DNA from: Nodularia sp. (in: cyanobacteria)
GTDB lineage: Bacteria > Cyanobacteriota > Cyanobacteriia > Cyanobacteriales > Nostocaceae
Length of the DNA: 38,274 nucleotides
Reading direction: 5' to 3'
Assembly (NCBI GenBank): GCA_007692755.1
Contig: REBL01000173.1
Span: 1-38,274 of the forward strand
Shown here: positions 9,381 through 18,172 of the stretch, in pieces
Numbering within the stretch: position 1 is the first letter of the stretch
Layout: every line of letters begins with the position of its first letter
Translations under genes and position numbers: made by a program
The notes under the pieces: generated by a model
Database searches by the model: none
Told to the model about the DNA's origin: nothing
Seen by the model: only the letters and a program-made list of their open reading frames with translations

Positions 9381-9897
9381 GGAAATTTCAAGAAAAATAG
9401 TAGCTTTGAAGCTAAAAAGTCAAATTGAGATAATTTCGGTGAAATGTTAAGATAGTAAGTCACGCTTAGAGCTGTGATTTAATCCTCACATCAGCTGCCT
9501 GCTAGGGCGAAAATATGCTCAACTAATGGCACAGTTTGTCCTAGAGGATAGGTTAGAGGAATGCTGGATGTGAATTCCCAGCTATTTCAATCTTTAACTT
9601 ATCTAGGGCATAATTGGCGAATATAGTTTTCAAAATACCCCCCAAGTTCCATAACGTTAATACCCTACCTTAACTCCTTTAATTGAAATGGAGACAGTGG
9701 ATACAGGATAGAGGCGGAAGGTTAATCAATCCAGACATAATTGTTGATCCGTGTTACCTTGATTCCTTGGCAGGATTCACATCACCTTGTTGAATATTCT
9801 CCACTCCCCAAAAATATAAATGCAACTTTGGTGAATAACAATAGATAGAATAAACTCAGCTAGCCTTAATGTCTAATCGTCAAAACCTATATATCTC
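9381..9897. other. topA-ndhB divergent intergenic region
   Basis: These 517 bases contain only short frames without ribosome sites. They presumably hold the promoters and 5' leaders of topA and ndhB. I see no clear operator, riboswitch or RNA gene. Confidence 0.5.
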
Positions 9898-11460
9898 ATG
9901 GATTTTGCTAATCTTACATCCCAGTTGAATGCTGGAACGATTTTGCCAGAGGGGATTGTAATTGTTACCCTCTTAGGGGTTTTGATTGTTGATTTGATTT
10001 TGGGACGTACATCTTCACGCTGGATTGGATATCTGGCGATCGCAGGTTTAGTCGCTGCGATTGGCGCACTCTATCTTCAATGGGATGCGACTAATCCCAT
10101 CTCCTTTACCGGTAGCTTTATTGGTGATGACCTGAGTATTGTCTTTCGCGGTATCATCGCCTTGTCTGCTGCTGTGACTATATTGATGTCAATTCGCTAC
10201 ATTGAGCAGAGTGGTACTGCTTTAGCCGAATTCATCGCCATTTTGCTGAGTGCAACTTTGGGAGGAATGTTTTTATCCGGTGCTAGTGAGTTGGTGATGA
10301 TTTTCATCTCACTAGAAACCCTGAGTATTTCCTCTTACTTGCTCACAGGTTATACCAAGCGTGACCCCCGCTCTAACGAAGCTGCGCTGAAATACCTGTT
10401 GATTGGAGCTTCTAGTACGGCAATATTTTTATACGGTGTTTCGCTGCTGTACGGTCTATCAGGTGGACAAACAGAATTAGATGCGATCGCTAACGGTATT
10501 GCCGCAGCTAATGTTGGTCAATCTTTGGGTTTGGTAATTGCTCTCATTTTCGTGATTGCAGGTATTGGCTTCAAAATTTCGGCTGCACCCTTTCACCAAT
10601 GGACACCAGACGTTTACGAAGGCGCTCCCACCCCAGTGATTGCCTTTTTATCTGTCGGTTCCAAAGCAGCTGGGTTTGCCCTAGCCATTCGCTTACTGAC
10701 AACAGTCTTCCCCCTCGTTGCTGACGAATGGAGATTTATTTTTACTGCCCTTGCAGTTCTCAGTATGGTGTTGGGTAACGTCGTCGCCCTCGCCCAAACC
10801 AGCATGAAACGGATGTTAGCTTATTCATCCATTGCTCAAGCTGGATTTGTGATGATTGGCATGATTGCCGGCACTGAAGCCGGATACGCCAGCATGGTGT
10901 TTTACCTAATGGTCTACCTGTTCATGAACCTGTGCGGGTTTACCTGTATCATTCTGTTCTCTCTGCGGACAGGAACCGACCAAATTGCTGAATACTCAGG
11001 CTTGTATCAAAAAGACCCACTCCTGACACTAGCCTTGAGTATCTCCCTACTTTCTTTAGGTGGGATTCCGCCATTAGCTGGTTTTTTTGGGAAAATTTAC
11101 TTGTTCTGGGCTGGTTGGCAAGCTGGACTTTACTGGTTAGTTTTACTGGGCTTAGTTACCAGCGTTGTCTCCATCTACTACTACATTCGCGTAGTCAAAA
11201 TGATGGTAGTCAAAGAACCGCAAGAAATGTCCGAGGTAGTCAAGAATTATCCGGAAATTCGCTGGAATTTGCCTGGATTTAGACCTCTGCAAGTGGGATT
11301 GATCGTAACTTTAATTGCCACTACCATTGCCGGGATTTTGTCTAATCCCCTATTTACACTGGCTAACAATTCTATCTCTAACACTGCAATGCTACAAGCA
11401 ACAATTCTTGAAAGAACTCAAGTCAGTGCAATCTCCACACAGGAACTAGAGGAGTTGTAG
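9898..11460 (+). CDS. ndhB: NAD(P)H-quinone oxidoreductase subunit 2
   Basis: NdhB is a proton-pumping membrane subunit of the photosynthetic NDH-1 complex in the thylakoid membrane, serving cyclic electron flow, respiration and CO2 uptake. The 520-residue sequence is almost wholly hydrophobic, with about 14 predicted membrane helices. It has the antiporter-like core motifs, including the conserved glutamate in [16 protein letters not shown], lysines in the segments near [20 protein letters not shown], and [16 protein letters not shown]. The length is typical of cyanobacterial NdhB. It stands alone as a single gene, followed by a strong hairpin. Confidence 0.97.
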   Translation: MDFANLTSQLNAGTILPEGIVIVTLLGVLIVDLILGRTSSRWIGYLAIAGLVAAIGALYLQWDATNPISFTGSFIGDDLSIVFRGIIALSAAVTILMSIRYIEQSGTALAEFIAILLSATLGGMFLSGASELVMIFISLETLSISSYLLTGYTKRDPRSNEAALKYLLIGASSTAIFLYGVSLLYGLSGGQTELDAIANGIAAANVGQSLGLVIALIFVIAGIGFKISAAPFHQWTPDVYEGAPTPVIAFLSVGSKAAGFALAIRLLTTVFPLVADEWRFIFTALAVLSMVLGNVVALAQTSMKRMLAYSSIAQAGFVMIGMIAGTEAGYASMVFYLMVYLFMNLCGFTCIILFSLRTGTDQIAEYSGLYQKDPLLTLALSISLLSLGGIPPLAGFFGKIYLFWAGWQAGLYWLVLLGLVTSVVSIYYYIRVVKMMVVKEPQEMSEVVKNYPEIRWNLPGFRPLQVGLIVTLIATTIAGILSNPLFTLANNSISNTAMLQATILERTQVSAISTQELEEL

Positions 11461-11496
11461 ATTGTACTCTTGTTAATTCATTGCTAAAACAGTACG

Positions 11497-11524
11497 GTAG
11501 GGGCGCAACTGGTTGCACCCCTAC
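11497..11524 (+). terminator. Strong hairpin after ndhB
   Basis: A 12-bp stem (GTAGGGGCGCAA against TTGCACCCCTAC, one C-A mismatch) with a CTGG loop lies 37 bases after the ndhB stop. There is no T-tract. The sequence also resembles a dispersed palindrome common in Nostocales, so it may be a repeat serving as a 3' stabiliser or terminator. Confidence 0.5.
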
Positions 11525-11591
11525 TGATAGGAATCTTAATGTTAAATTCTGTACCTTGACCAAGAGTAATGAAGATTACCAGTAATAAAGT

Positions 11592-11726
11592 TTACTGGAT
11601 TATTAATATGAGTTGAGTCTGGGTCATTTGCAATCTATTTAGTGTTTCATTTAATGTACCTAAAAATCCTTCGAGATCCACAGGTAAAGTGAGTGTGTCT
11701 ATTGATTGACCAATAGTCTTATTCAT
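11592..11726 (-). CDS. Possible small protein, 44 residues
   Basis: The ATG at 11726 opens 44 codons: an N-terminal MNKTIGQSIDTLTLP, a segment VDLEGFLGTLNETLNRLQ with helix-like leucine spacing, and a hydrophobic end QLILIIQ. It lies 92 bases after the stop of the receiver-histidine kinase gene on the same strand, so it could be a late cistron of that transcript. The ribosome site is weak (AGG about 10 bases upstream). It is not recognised; composition argues for a real peptide but chance cannot be excluded. Confidence 0.4.
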   Translation of the reverse strand: MNKTIGQSIDTLTLPVDLEGFLGTLNETLNRLQMTQTQLILIIQ

Positions 11727-11818
11727 AAATTTTGCCTGATAAATTTATAGTTATGTTTCCAAAAAAAATCAAGTAACTATTCTTGTCTAAGATAATATAT
11801 TTCGGATTAATTTCCATG

Positions 11819-13126
11819 TTACAGATGATCATAAATGGGAATGGTGATTATGAATTCTGAACCTTTGCCAGGTGTTGAATTTACTTCCAGAGTTCCCTCA
11901 TGTTTGTCCACAATAATTTGACGGGCAATTGATAATCCTAAGCCAGTACCTTGTCCCACAGGTTTAGTGGTGAATAAATGCTCAAATATTTTCTCCTGGA
12001 CATCAGTCGGCATCCCCACCCCATTGTCCTTGATCCGAATCAAAACATGATTGGAATCTTCAGTCAGCCTAGTCTGAATTGTTATTTGATTGGGATGAGC
12101 TTCAATTTCACCATAGCTCCGCCCTATATTAGATTCTTCTAAAGCATCAATAGCATTAGCCAGTAAATTCATAAAAACCTGATTCATTTGACCGCTAAAG
12201 CATTTTACTTCCGGTAAATTATCATAATCTCTAATTACTTCAATATCAGGACGACCCTGGCATATTTTCAAGCGGTGTTTGAGGATCATAATTGTGCTGT
12301 CAATACCATCATGAATATTACAGGCAACTTTGCGATCGCTATCTTCGCGAGAAAAGGTGCGTAAACTGGTGCTAATATTGCGAATGCGTTCAACACTCTC
12401 TTTCATGGAAGCAATTAAGTTGGGTAAATCGGTACTGACATAATCTAAGTCTATGGCAGAGATTTCCTCTTGAATTTCTGTAACCGGGTGAGGATAGTGT
12501 TGCTGATATAGGTTAATCAGCTTCATCATGTCTTGGAAATATGCTGAAGTATGACCAAGATTGCCATAAATACAACCAACTGGATTGTTTATTTCGTGAG
12601 CAATCCCTGCGACTAATTGACCAAGGGCAAACATTTTTTCCTTCTGGACAAGTTTGATTTGAGACTTTTGTAGGTCTTCTAACGCTTGGGAAAGTGCTGC
12701 TGTTCTTTCTGCTACTCTTTGTTCTAAGGTTTTGGTCAGATGCCGTAATTGCAGATGAATGTTAATTCTTGCTAATATTTCTTCTTTTTGAAAAGGTTTG
12801 ATTATGTAGTCTACTGCTCCTAAAGCAAAACATTTAACTTTAGTATCTGTATCAGAAATTGCTGTCATAAAAATTATAGGTATATCACGAGTTCTTAAAT
12901 TTTCTTTCAACTTTCTACAGGTTTCAATTCCATCTATTTTAGGCATCATCACATCTAATAAAATCAAATCAGGTAGCCGCTCTTGAACCTGTTGAAGAGC
13001 TATTTCTCCATCAATAGCGGTAGCAACTTCAAAGCCTGAATGAGTCAGTGCCTGAGAGACGACTTCTAAATTGGTATTTGTATCATCTACGATTAAAATT
13101 AAATCTTTTTCTGGGAGATTAGACAT
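11819..13126 (-). CDS. Response-regulator receiver / histidine kinase hybrid
   Basis: The 435-residue cytoplasmic protein starts with a receiver domain (residues 8-125: acidic pair D14-D15, phospho-acceptor D58, K110). A coiled coil at about 128-165 leads to a HisKA domain with H177 in GIAHEINNP. The C-terminal ATPase domain has an N-box (NLLANAIDALE), G1 (DNGVGM) and G2 (GTGLGLSI). There is no sensor or membrane domain, so it probably takes a phosphoryl group from another kinase or is switched through the receiver. Its kinase half closely matches the C-terminus of the giant kinase at 18173-23821, including YQQxYPHP and an IDLD...DLP segment. The two kinases flank the diiron/flavoprotein operon. 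Confidence 0.93.
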   Translation of the reverse strand: MSNLPEKDLILIVDDTNTNLEVVSQALTHSGFEVATAIDGEIALQQVQERLPDLILLDVMMPKIDGIETCRKLKENLRTRDIPIIFMTAISDTDTKVKCFALGAVDYIIKPFQKEEILARINIHLQLRHLTKTLEQRVAERTAALSQALEDLQKSQIKLVQKEKMFALGQLVAGIAHEINNPVGCIYGNLGHTSAYFQDMMKLINLYQQHYPHPVTEIQEEISAIDLDYVSTDLPNLIASMKESVERIRNISTSLRTFSREDSDRKVACNIHDGIDSTIMILKHRLKICQGRPDIEVIRDYDNLPEVKCFSGQMNQVFMNLLANAIDALEESNIGRSYGEIEAHPNQITIQTRLTEDSNHVLIRIKDNGVGMPTDVQEKIFEHLFTTKPVGQGTGLGLSIARQIIVDKHEGTLEVNSTPGKGSEFIITIPIYDHL

Positions 13127-13169
13127 TTTTATTTTTGGGTTTTGATAAATTTTATAATTATTTTTTTGT

Positions 13170-13463
13170 TTAATTATGCTGAAATGCCGTTGTATTATCT
13201 TCGGAGATTTTTGGAGTCAGTCCGTATTGTTCGAGTACGGAGTCAGAGATATGGGACAAAATTCCTTCTCTGCTTTTCCTCAGAGAGAGTAATGAGGAGG
13301 CTAGAATCAGCTGTGCGATCGCTATCCCCCCTTGTTCATTAGTTTTCCCAAAAAGGGATGGATTTTTACTATTGCTATGGAATAACCATACATAACGCAT
13401 AGCTTCTACAGGATGTCTTGGTTCATTTGCATGATCGTCTGGCGATGATTCATTCAGTTGCAC
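13170..13463 (-). CDS. Doubtful hypothetical ORF, up to 97 residues
   Basis: A GTG-initiated frame ends 43 bases before the receiver-histidine kinase gene on the same strand. The first part (PRHPVEAMRYVWLFHS) reads like protein, the second is serine- and leucine-rich. The frame stays open 10-15 codons upstream without an ATG, so it could be the end of a decayed gene. I recognise no domain. Confidence 0.22.
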   Translation of the reverse strand: MQLNESSPDDHANEPRHPVEAMRYVWLFHSNSKNPSLFGKTNEQGGIAIAQLILASSLLSLRKSREGILSHISDSVLEQYGLTPKISEDNTTAFQHN

Positions 13464-14060
13464 GACAGGGCATATGTTATTTTTTTTGGTTTGTCATCAA
13501 CTATTTGAATGATATTTGCTGCTTATTTAAGTGTCATATAAAACTTATAATAATTTTCCACTTGTCATTAGATATATTTATAGGTATAAATAAAGATTTT
13601 GCTTGAGAAAATTTTGACCTTCTTAAGCTGTAAGTAATAACAGTAAAAAATTATACTTTTGATAAAGAAGAATAAATTAGTCTTTGACTTCTAAATGAGA
13701 ATCTTTATAAATAAACTTAAGGTTGAATTTAACTGAAAGATATGATAAGAGTATTATTTTTTATGTAATATTACTTAATTAATAAAAAAAAAGGATTTCT
13801 GATTTTTTAAGTATATTAAGGAAACTCCCAGAAAATTACTGTTATCATTTTTAAGAAAAAATCAAATAATAGTCATATAAATTCAAATTCAAAACGTAAT
13901 TCATAGCTTTAAATGTAGTTACCAGAAGTGCAAGGATAATTTGCAAACAGTATAAATTTTTGGCAAATTCATCAAAAAAATCTAGTGAGTCAGAGTTATT
14001 TCTATATCAGGCTAAAACTCAGGATTAACTCAGTTTAAAATATTTGAATTGCTAGATAAA

Positions 14061-14093
14061 TTTGTACTACTTATTTATTTGAATAAGCACAAA
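14061..14093. promoter_or_regulatory. Imperfect palindrome upstream of the oxidoreductase operon
   Basis: TTTGT and CTTATT are answered by AATAAG and ACAAA around a TATTTG centre; the two spacers are unequal (four bases and one). It lies about 145 bases before the diiron protein start. It could be an operator or a transcript hairpin; no regulator gene is adjacent. Confidence 0.25.
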
Positions 14094-14235
14094 TGTATTG
14101 ACTTTGCGTAGCTAAATCAATTCTTGTACTAGTAAATGGAGATATTTATGCGAAAAATATAGAAATTACTTGCTGTTTTATGGTGCAAAAGTTAATTCCG
14201 CATAACGTAAATTATTTAATTAGGGGAATTTGATA

Positions 14236-14949
14236 ATGAGAGAATTACTTGTATTTATTGAAGAAAAAAAACAGGAATTTGCAAGATTACCATTATTTGA
14301 ATTCATGAGAGATCCAAGTATTTCTCCTAGACAAAAGGTAGCTTGGGCTCCTTATGCGGTTCCTTTCATCATGTTTTTTGGTGATTTGAATAAATATGTT
14401 TTTAGAGAGGAGCCAAGCAGCGACCCAATTCAGGTAATTATTAACAAACATACTTATGAAGATGACCATCACTGGTTATGGTTCTTAGAAGATTGCAAAA
14501 CTTTAGAAATTGACCAAACAATACAATTTACTGATGCACTAAGATTTGTTTGGGGTAATGAAACCGAAGTACCTCGAAATCTAATATATCAACTTTGTAA
14601 ACATAATTCTCAAGCTAATTTAATCCAGAAATTGATATTAATTGAAGTTATTGAAGCAACAGGTAATGTGATGCTTGTAGTATTATCTGAAATTGCTAAA
14701 GAACTTCAGGAAACTACCAAAAAAGAGCTTCTTTATTTTGGGGAATTTCATTTAAATGTAGAAACTGGGCATACAACTGGTTCACCGGAGATAGAAGAAA
14801 TCCTCCAAAATCTTCAATTACCAGAAGAAAAATTACAGGAAACTTATGAACTGGTTGAAAAAGTATTTGAGCTTTTTACAGGTTATGCCAATTATCTCTT
14901 ATTTCATGCCAAAAAATCTACACAGCACCAAGTTTTAACAGCTAGTTAA
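14236..14949 (+). CDS. Heme-oxygenase-like diiron oxidase (HDO superfamily)
   Basis: The 237-residue all-helical protein carries a complete diiron ligand pattern of the heme-oxygenase-like oxidases (UndA, BesC, SznF, CADD and AetD fold). E75-x2-H78 lies in HTYEDDHH, a central glutamate is E137 or E140 in LIEVIEATGN, and H172-x3-E176-x2-H179 lies in FHLNVETGH. Family knowledge: such enzymes activate O2 to desaturate, cleave or N-oxygenate small amines, amino acids or fatty acids. The substrate here is unknown. A TTG two codons earlier is in frame, but the ATG at 14236 has AGGGG 9 bases upstream and is preferred. It is first of three co-directional redox genes, with 48 bases to the next. It is AT-rich and I see no HIP1 site in it. 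Confidence 0.82.
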   Translation: MRELLVFIEEKKQEFARLPLFEFMRDPSISPRQKVAWAPYAVPFIMFFGDLNKYVFREEPSSDPIQVIINKHTYEDDHHWLWFLEDCKTLEIDQTIQFTDALRFVWGNETEVPRNLIYQLCKHNSQANLIQKLILIEVIEATGNVMLVVLSEIAKELQETTKKELLYFGEFHLNVETGHTTGSPEIEEILQNLQLPEEKLQETYELVEKVFELFTGYANYLLFHAKKSTQHQVLTAS

Positions 14950-14997
14950 AACACTATTACTATCAAACGTAAAGTATAGAGTTTAAGAGGCAAAATC

Positions 14998-16581
14998 ATG
15001 AACTTAATCACAAATATCGAATACTTAATTATTGGCGCTGGTCCTGCTGGCTTACAGCTAGGTTATTTCTTGGAAAAATCTAATGCTAATTATTTAATAT
15101 TAGAAGCAGCTGATATTCCTGGCAACTACTTTGCTAATTTCCCTAGACACAAGAAATTAATTTCAATTAACAAAGTTTATACGGGTTATGAAGACCCAGA
15201 AATTAATCTCAGATGGGATTGGAATTCACTATTGAGTGATAGTGAAGAAATGAAGTTTAAGAATTATAGCAGACAATATTTCCCGCATACAGATGATCTT
15301 GTCAGGTATCTGAATGATTTTGCCACCCACTTTAACCTAAAAATTAAATATAATTGCCAAATTGTTAAAATTGCCAAAAATAACAAATTCATGGTTACCG
15401 ATAGCAATGGTAATCTTTATTTGGCAGATCGCTTAATTATCGCTACAGGTTTCTCTAAACTATATATTCCGAACATTCCTGGAATTGAGTTAGCAGAAAA
15501 ATACACTGATGTATCCATAGAACCAGAAGATTTTGCCAATCAAAGGGTATTGATCATTGGTAAGGGTAATTCTGGATTTGAAACTGCTGATAATCTCATT
15601 GATACAGCTGCGTTAATCCATATAGTTAGTGAAACACCCATATCTATGGCATGGAAGACTAAGTATGTAGGACATATACGAGCAGTTAATAATAACTTTC
15701 TTGATACTTATCAACTAAAGTCGCAAAATGGCATTTTGGATGCATCTATAACTCACATCAAACATCACAATAATCAATTTGTTGTATCTTTTGCTTATAA
15801 ACACGCCAATGATGAGCAAGAAGATATAGTTTATGACCGAATAATTATGTGTACTGGATTTCGTTTTGATGATGCTATCTTTGACGAGTCCTGTAAACCT
15901 GAGCTAACTATTAATAACCGCTTTCCCGATCAAACTAGTGAATGGGAATCTAGCAACATCAAGGACTTATATTTTGCTGGAGTCCTGATGCATATGCGGG
16001 ATTACAAGAAGAAACAGTCTGGTTTTATACATGGATTTCGTTATAATATTCGAGCATTGCATGACATATTAAAACTTAAATACCAAAATCAGCAGTTATC
16101 TTATGAGTCGATTGCTCCCACTCCTGAAAGCTTAACAGAGGCAATTCTCAAACGAGTCAATATAAGTTCAGGATTATGGCAGCAAACAGGTTTTCTTTGT
16201 GATTTAATTGTGATTTCTGATGTTGATATAGCAGCAAAATATTATCAAGAGCTACCTAAAGATTACATACATGATAGTAAGTTTGGACAGTGCAACCACT
16301 ACTACACTGTGTCTTTAGAATTTGGGTACGATGTTGATAAAATGCCAGATCCTTTTGCGATTAATCGTGTCCATAAGGAAGATACGATAAATGCTTCGCA
16401 AAGTGCTTTTATTCACCCAATTATTCGTCGCTTTTGTGGTGAAACGCTGATTGCAGAACATCACGTTATTGAGGACTTAGCCGCTGAATGGTGGGAAGAT
16501 ATACACATTCAGCCATTGCAGGAATTTTTGCAAAATCAACTATTAAGCAGTGTGCCTATGCTAACATTAGCCTCATCTTGA
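14998..16581 (+). CDS. FOXRED2-like FAD-dependent oxidoreductase
   Basis: This 527-residue flavoprotein has an FAD Rossmann motif GAGPAG (13-18), a strongly conserved block from PRHKKLISINKVYTG (49-63) to WDWNSLLS (73-80) and YFPHTDDLVRYL (94-105), and a second dinucleotide motif GKGNSG (188-193). The C-terminal domain, about residues 375-527, includes RVNISSGLWQQ, FIHPIIR and HHVIEDLAAEWW. From memory, all these blocks including the C-terminal domain match the eukaryotic ER-lumen flavoprotein FOXRED2 (ERFAD), so this is a full-length bacterial relative rather than a plain FMO. There is no signal peptide or ER-retention tail. The classical FMO His fingerprint is absent. A ribosome site (AAGAGG) precedes the ATG. 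The reaction is unknown; NAD(P)H-dependent reduction or oxygenation is inferred. Confidence 0.82.
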   Translation: MNLITNIEYLIIGAGPAGLQLGYFLEKSNANYLILEAADIPGNYFANFPRHKKLISINKVYTGYEDPEINLRWDWNSLLSDSEEMKFKNYSRQYFPHTDDLVRYLNDFATHFNLKIKYNCQIVKIAKNNKFMVTDSNGNLYLADRLIIATGFSKLYIPNIPGIELAEKYTDVSIEPEDFANQRVLIIGKGNSGFETADNLIDTAALIHIVSETPISMAWKTKYVGHIRAVNNNFLDTYQLKSQNGILDASITHIKHHNNQFVVSFAYKHANDEQEDIVYDRIIMCTGFRFDDAIFDESCKPELTINNRFPDQTSEWESSNIKDLYFAGVLMHMRDYKKKQSGFIHGFRYNIRALHDILKLKYQNQQLSYESIAPTPESLTEAILKRVNISSGLWQQTGFLCDLIVISDVDIAAKYYQELPKDYIHDSKFGQCNHYYTVSLEFGYDVDKMPDPFAINRVHKEDTINASQSAFIHPIIRRFCGETLIAEHHVIEDLAAEWWEDIHIQPLQEFLQNQLLSSVPMLTLASS

Positions 16582-16591
16582 TCTCAGTAAA

Positions 16592-18133
16592 ATGAATACA
16601 AAAATTCAGAACATTTGCATTATTGGTGCCGGTATTAGTGGTCTAGTGGCAGCTAAGACATTTATGGAAGATGGCTACGAAGTCACTGTGTTGGAGAAGC
16701 AGAAGGGACTCGGAGGTGTGTGGGAAAGCTCTCGGACTTACGTGGGTTTAACTACCCAAAACCCCCGTGATACCTATGCTTTCACAGATTATCCTATGCC
16801 TGCATCTTATCCAGAATGGCCTACTGCTGAACAGATGCGGAATTACTTAAAGTCTTATGCACAGAACTTTGGCATTATCGAAAAAATTAAATTTCAAACA
16901 GAAGTTATTCAGCTTGAAAAAAAGACTGGAGTACAGCCAGGATGGATAGTTAGCATTAAGTCCAATACTCAGAACACAGAGAATAACTACGAATTTGATT
17001 TTGTCCTCGTATGTAACGGTATTTTTAATATCCCGAAGATGCCATTGTTACCAGGGCAGGAAGAGTTTATAGCATCTGGAGGGCAGGTGCTACATTCTAC
17101 GGAATTGAATGATATTTCCCTGGTTAAGGATAAGCGGATAATTGTTGTGGGTTTTGGCAGGTCTGCAACTGATATAGCTACTCATATTGTCCCTCAAGCC
17201 CAAGAATGTACTTTGCTCTTTCGTAAATCCTTATGGAAGATGCCGAAATATCTTCTAGGTTTAGTCAGCATCAAGTATGTTCTATTAACTCGTTTTGCAG
17301 AAGCTTGGTTTCCCTACCGGCACCTGCAAGGAATAGAGTGGGGGCTACATACTATAGGAAAACCCCTAGTATGGGCTTTCTGGAAAATCAACGAAATTCT
17401 TGTGCGCTTACAGTTCGGTCTTGATAGTTGTGGAATGCTACCTGACAAACCTCTATATGAATCAGTGAACTGTTCTAGTGCGGTTGCACCCACAAATTTT
17501 TACAAGTATTTAGCCTCCGGCCAACTCAAGGCTCAAAAGACTGCGATCGCTCGGTTTAATAGTGAGGGAGTAGAATTAAAGAATGGTGAACAGTTACACG
17601 CAGATGTCGTGATCTTTGGGACAGGATTTCGCCAAGATGTCCCCTTTCTCGAAGACAAGTATCGTCAGATGCTGATTGATGACCAAGGCTATTTCCACTT
17701 ATACCGCAATCTTATCCACCCCAATATTCCTCAGCTAGGCTTTGTCGGCTACAACTCCAGTTTCTTTAGCCAATTAACATCCGAAATTGGCTCATGGTGG
17801 TTAGCAGAGTATGTTAAAGGCAATTTGCCATTACCCTCAAACCCCGAAATGATTCAGGAGATGGAAGCAGAGTTTAACTGGAGACAAACTAAGTGGCCTC
17901 CAGGTGGAGGTAATGGCGGATGTACATCTCCGTTTAACTTTCATCACCTCGAACAACTGATACAAGACATGAGAGTTAAAAGTCATACTTCTGGCTGGGA
18001 ACGTATTGCAGAAGTTATGATGCCAGTAAATCCATCCACCTATCAATACATCCGAAAAGAATTGCTGGGAAAAAGGCTTTCATCTGCAAATAATTCCGAG
18101 ATAGCTGAAAGTTCGGAAGTAGAAGTGGGTTGA
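16592..18133 (+). CDS. Flavin-containing monooxygenase (FMO/BVMO type)
   Basis: The 513-residue enzyme has an FAD motif GAGISG (12-17), GGVW (41-44), the FMO/BVMO fingerprint region ending GGQVLHSTELND with H168, and an NADPH motif GFGRSA (187-192). Family knowledge: FMOs form a C4a-hydroperoxyflavin that oxygenates N, S or carbonyl carbon. It starts 10 bases after the FOXRED2-like gene, so the two are almost surely co-translated. Its base composition is less AT-rich and it holds one HIP1 site near 17543, unlike the two genes before it, so the operon may be of mixed origin. Its 3' end faces the giant kinase across 39 bases. Confidence 0.92.
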   Translation: MNTKIQNICIIGAGISGLVAAKTFMEDGYEVTVLEKQKGLGGVWESSRTYVGLTTQNPRDTYAFTDYPMPASYPEWPTAEQMRNYLKSYAQNFGIIEKIKFQTEVIQLEKKTGVQPGWIVSIKSNTQNTENNYEFDFVLVCNGIFNIPKMPLLPGQEEFIASGGQVLHSTELNDISLVKDKRIIVVGFGRSATDIATHIVPQAQECTLLFRKSLWKMPKYLLGLVSIKYVLLTRFAEAWFPYRHLQGIEWGLHTIGKPLVWAFWKINEILVRLQFGLDSCGMLPDKPLYESVNCSSAVAPTNFYKYLASGQLKAQKTAIARFNSEGVELKNGEQLHADVVIFGTGFRQDVPFLEDKYRQMLIDDQGYFHLYRNLIHPNIPQLGFVGYNSSFFSQLTSEIGSWWLAEYVKGNLPLPSNPEMIQEMEAEFNWRQTKWPPGGGNGGCTSPFNFHHLEQLIQDMRVKSHTSGWERIAEVMMPVNPSTYQYIRKELLGKRLSSANNSEIAESSEVEVG

Positions 18134-18172
18134 TAATTGAGCAATGGCTAAATGCCGTTACTTTGTTCATAA

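Larger units (their letters stand above)
13127..14235. other. Long AT-rich spacer upstream of the oxidoreductase operon
   Basis: About 1.1 kb, very AT-rich from 13,480 on, separates the receiver-histidine kinase from the divergent oxidoreductase operon. It contains one doubtful frame (13170-13463, minus strand), one HIP1 octamer near 13315 and an imperfect palindrome at 14061-14093. No recognisable gene or RNA was found. It probably holds the operon promoter and may contain decayed sequence. Confidence 0.5.

Noticed and set aside
14236-14949. Considered as TenA thiaminase or heme oxygenase
   Set aside because: The full diiron ligand pattern is present, and the TenA catalytic cysteine and heme oxygenase proximal-histidine context are not seen.
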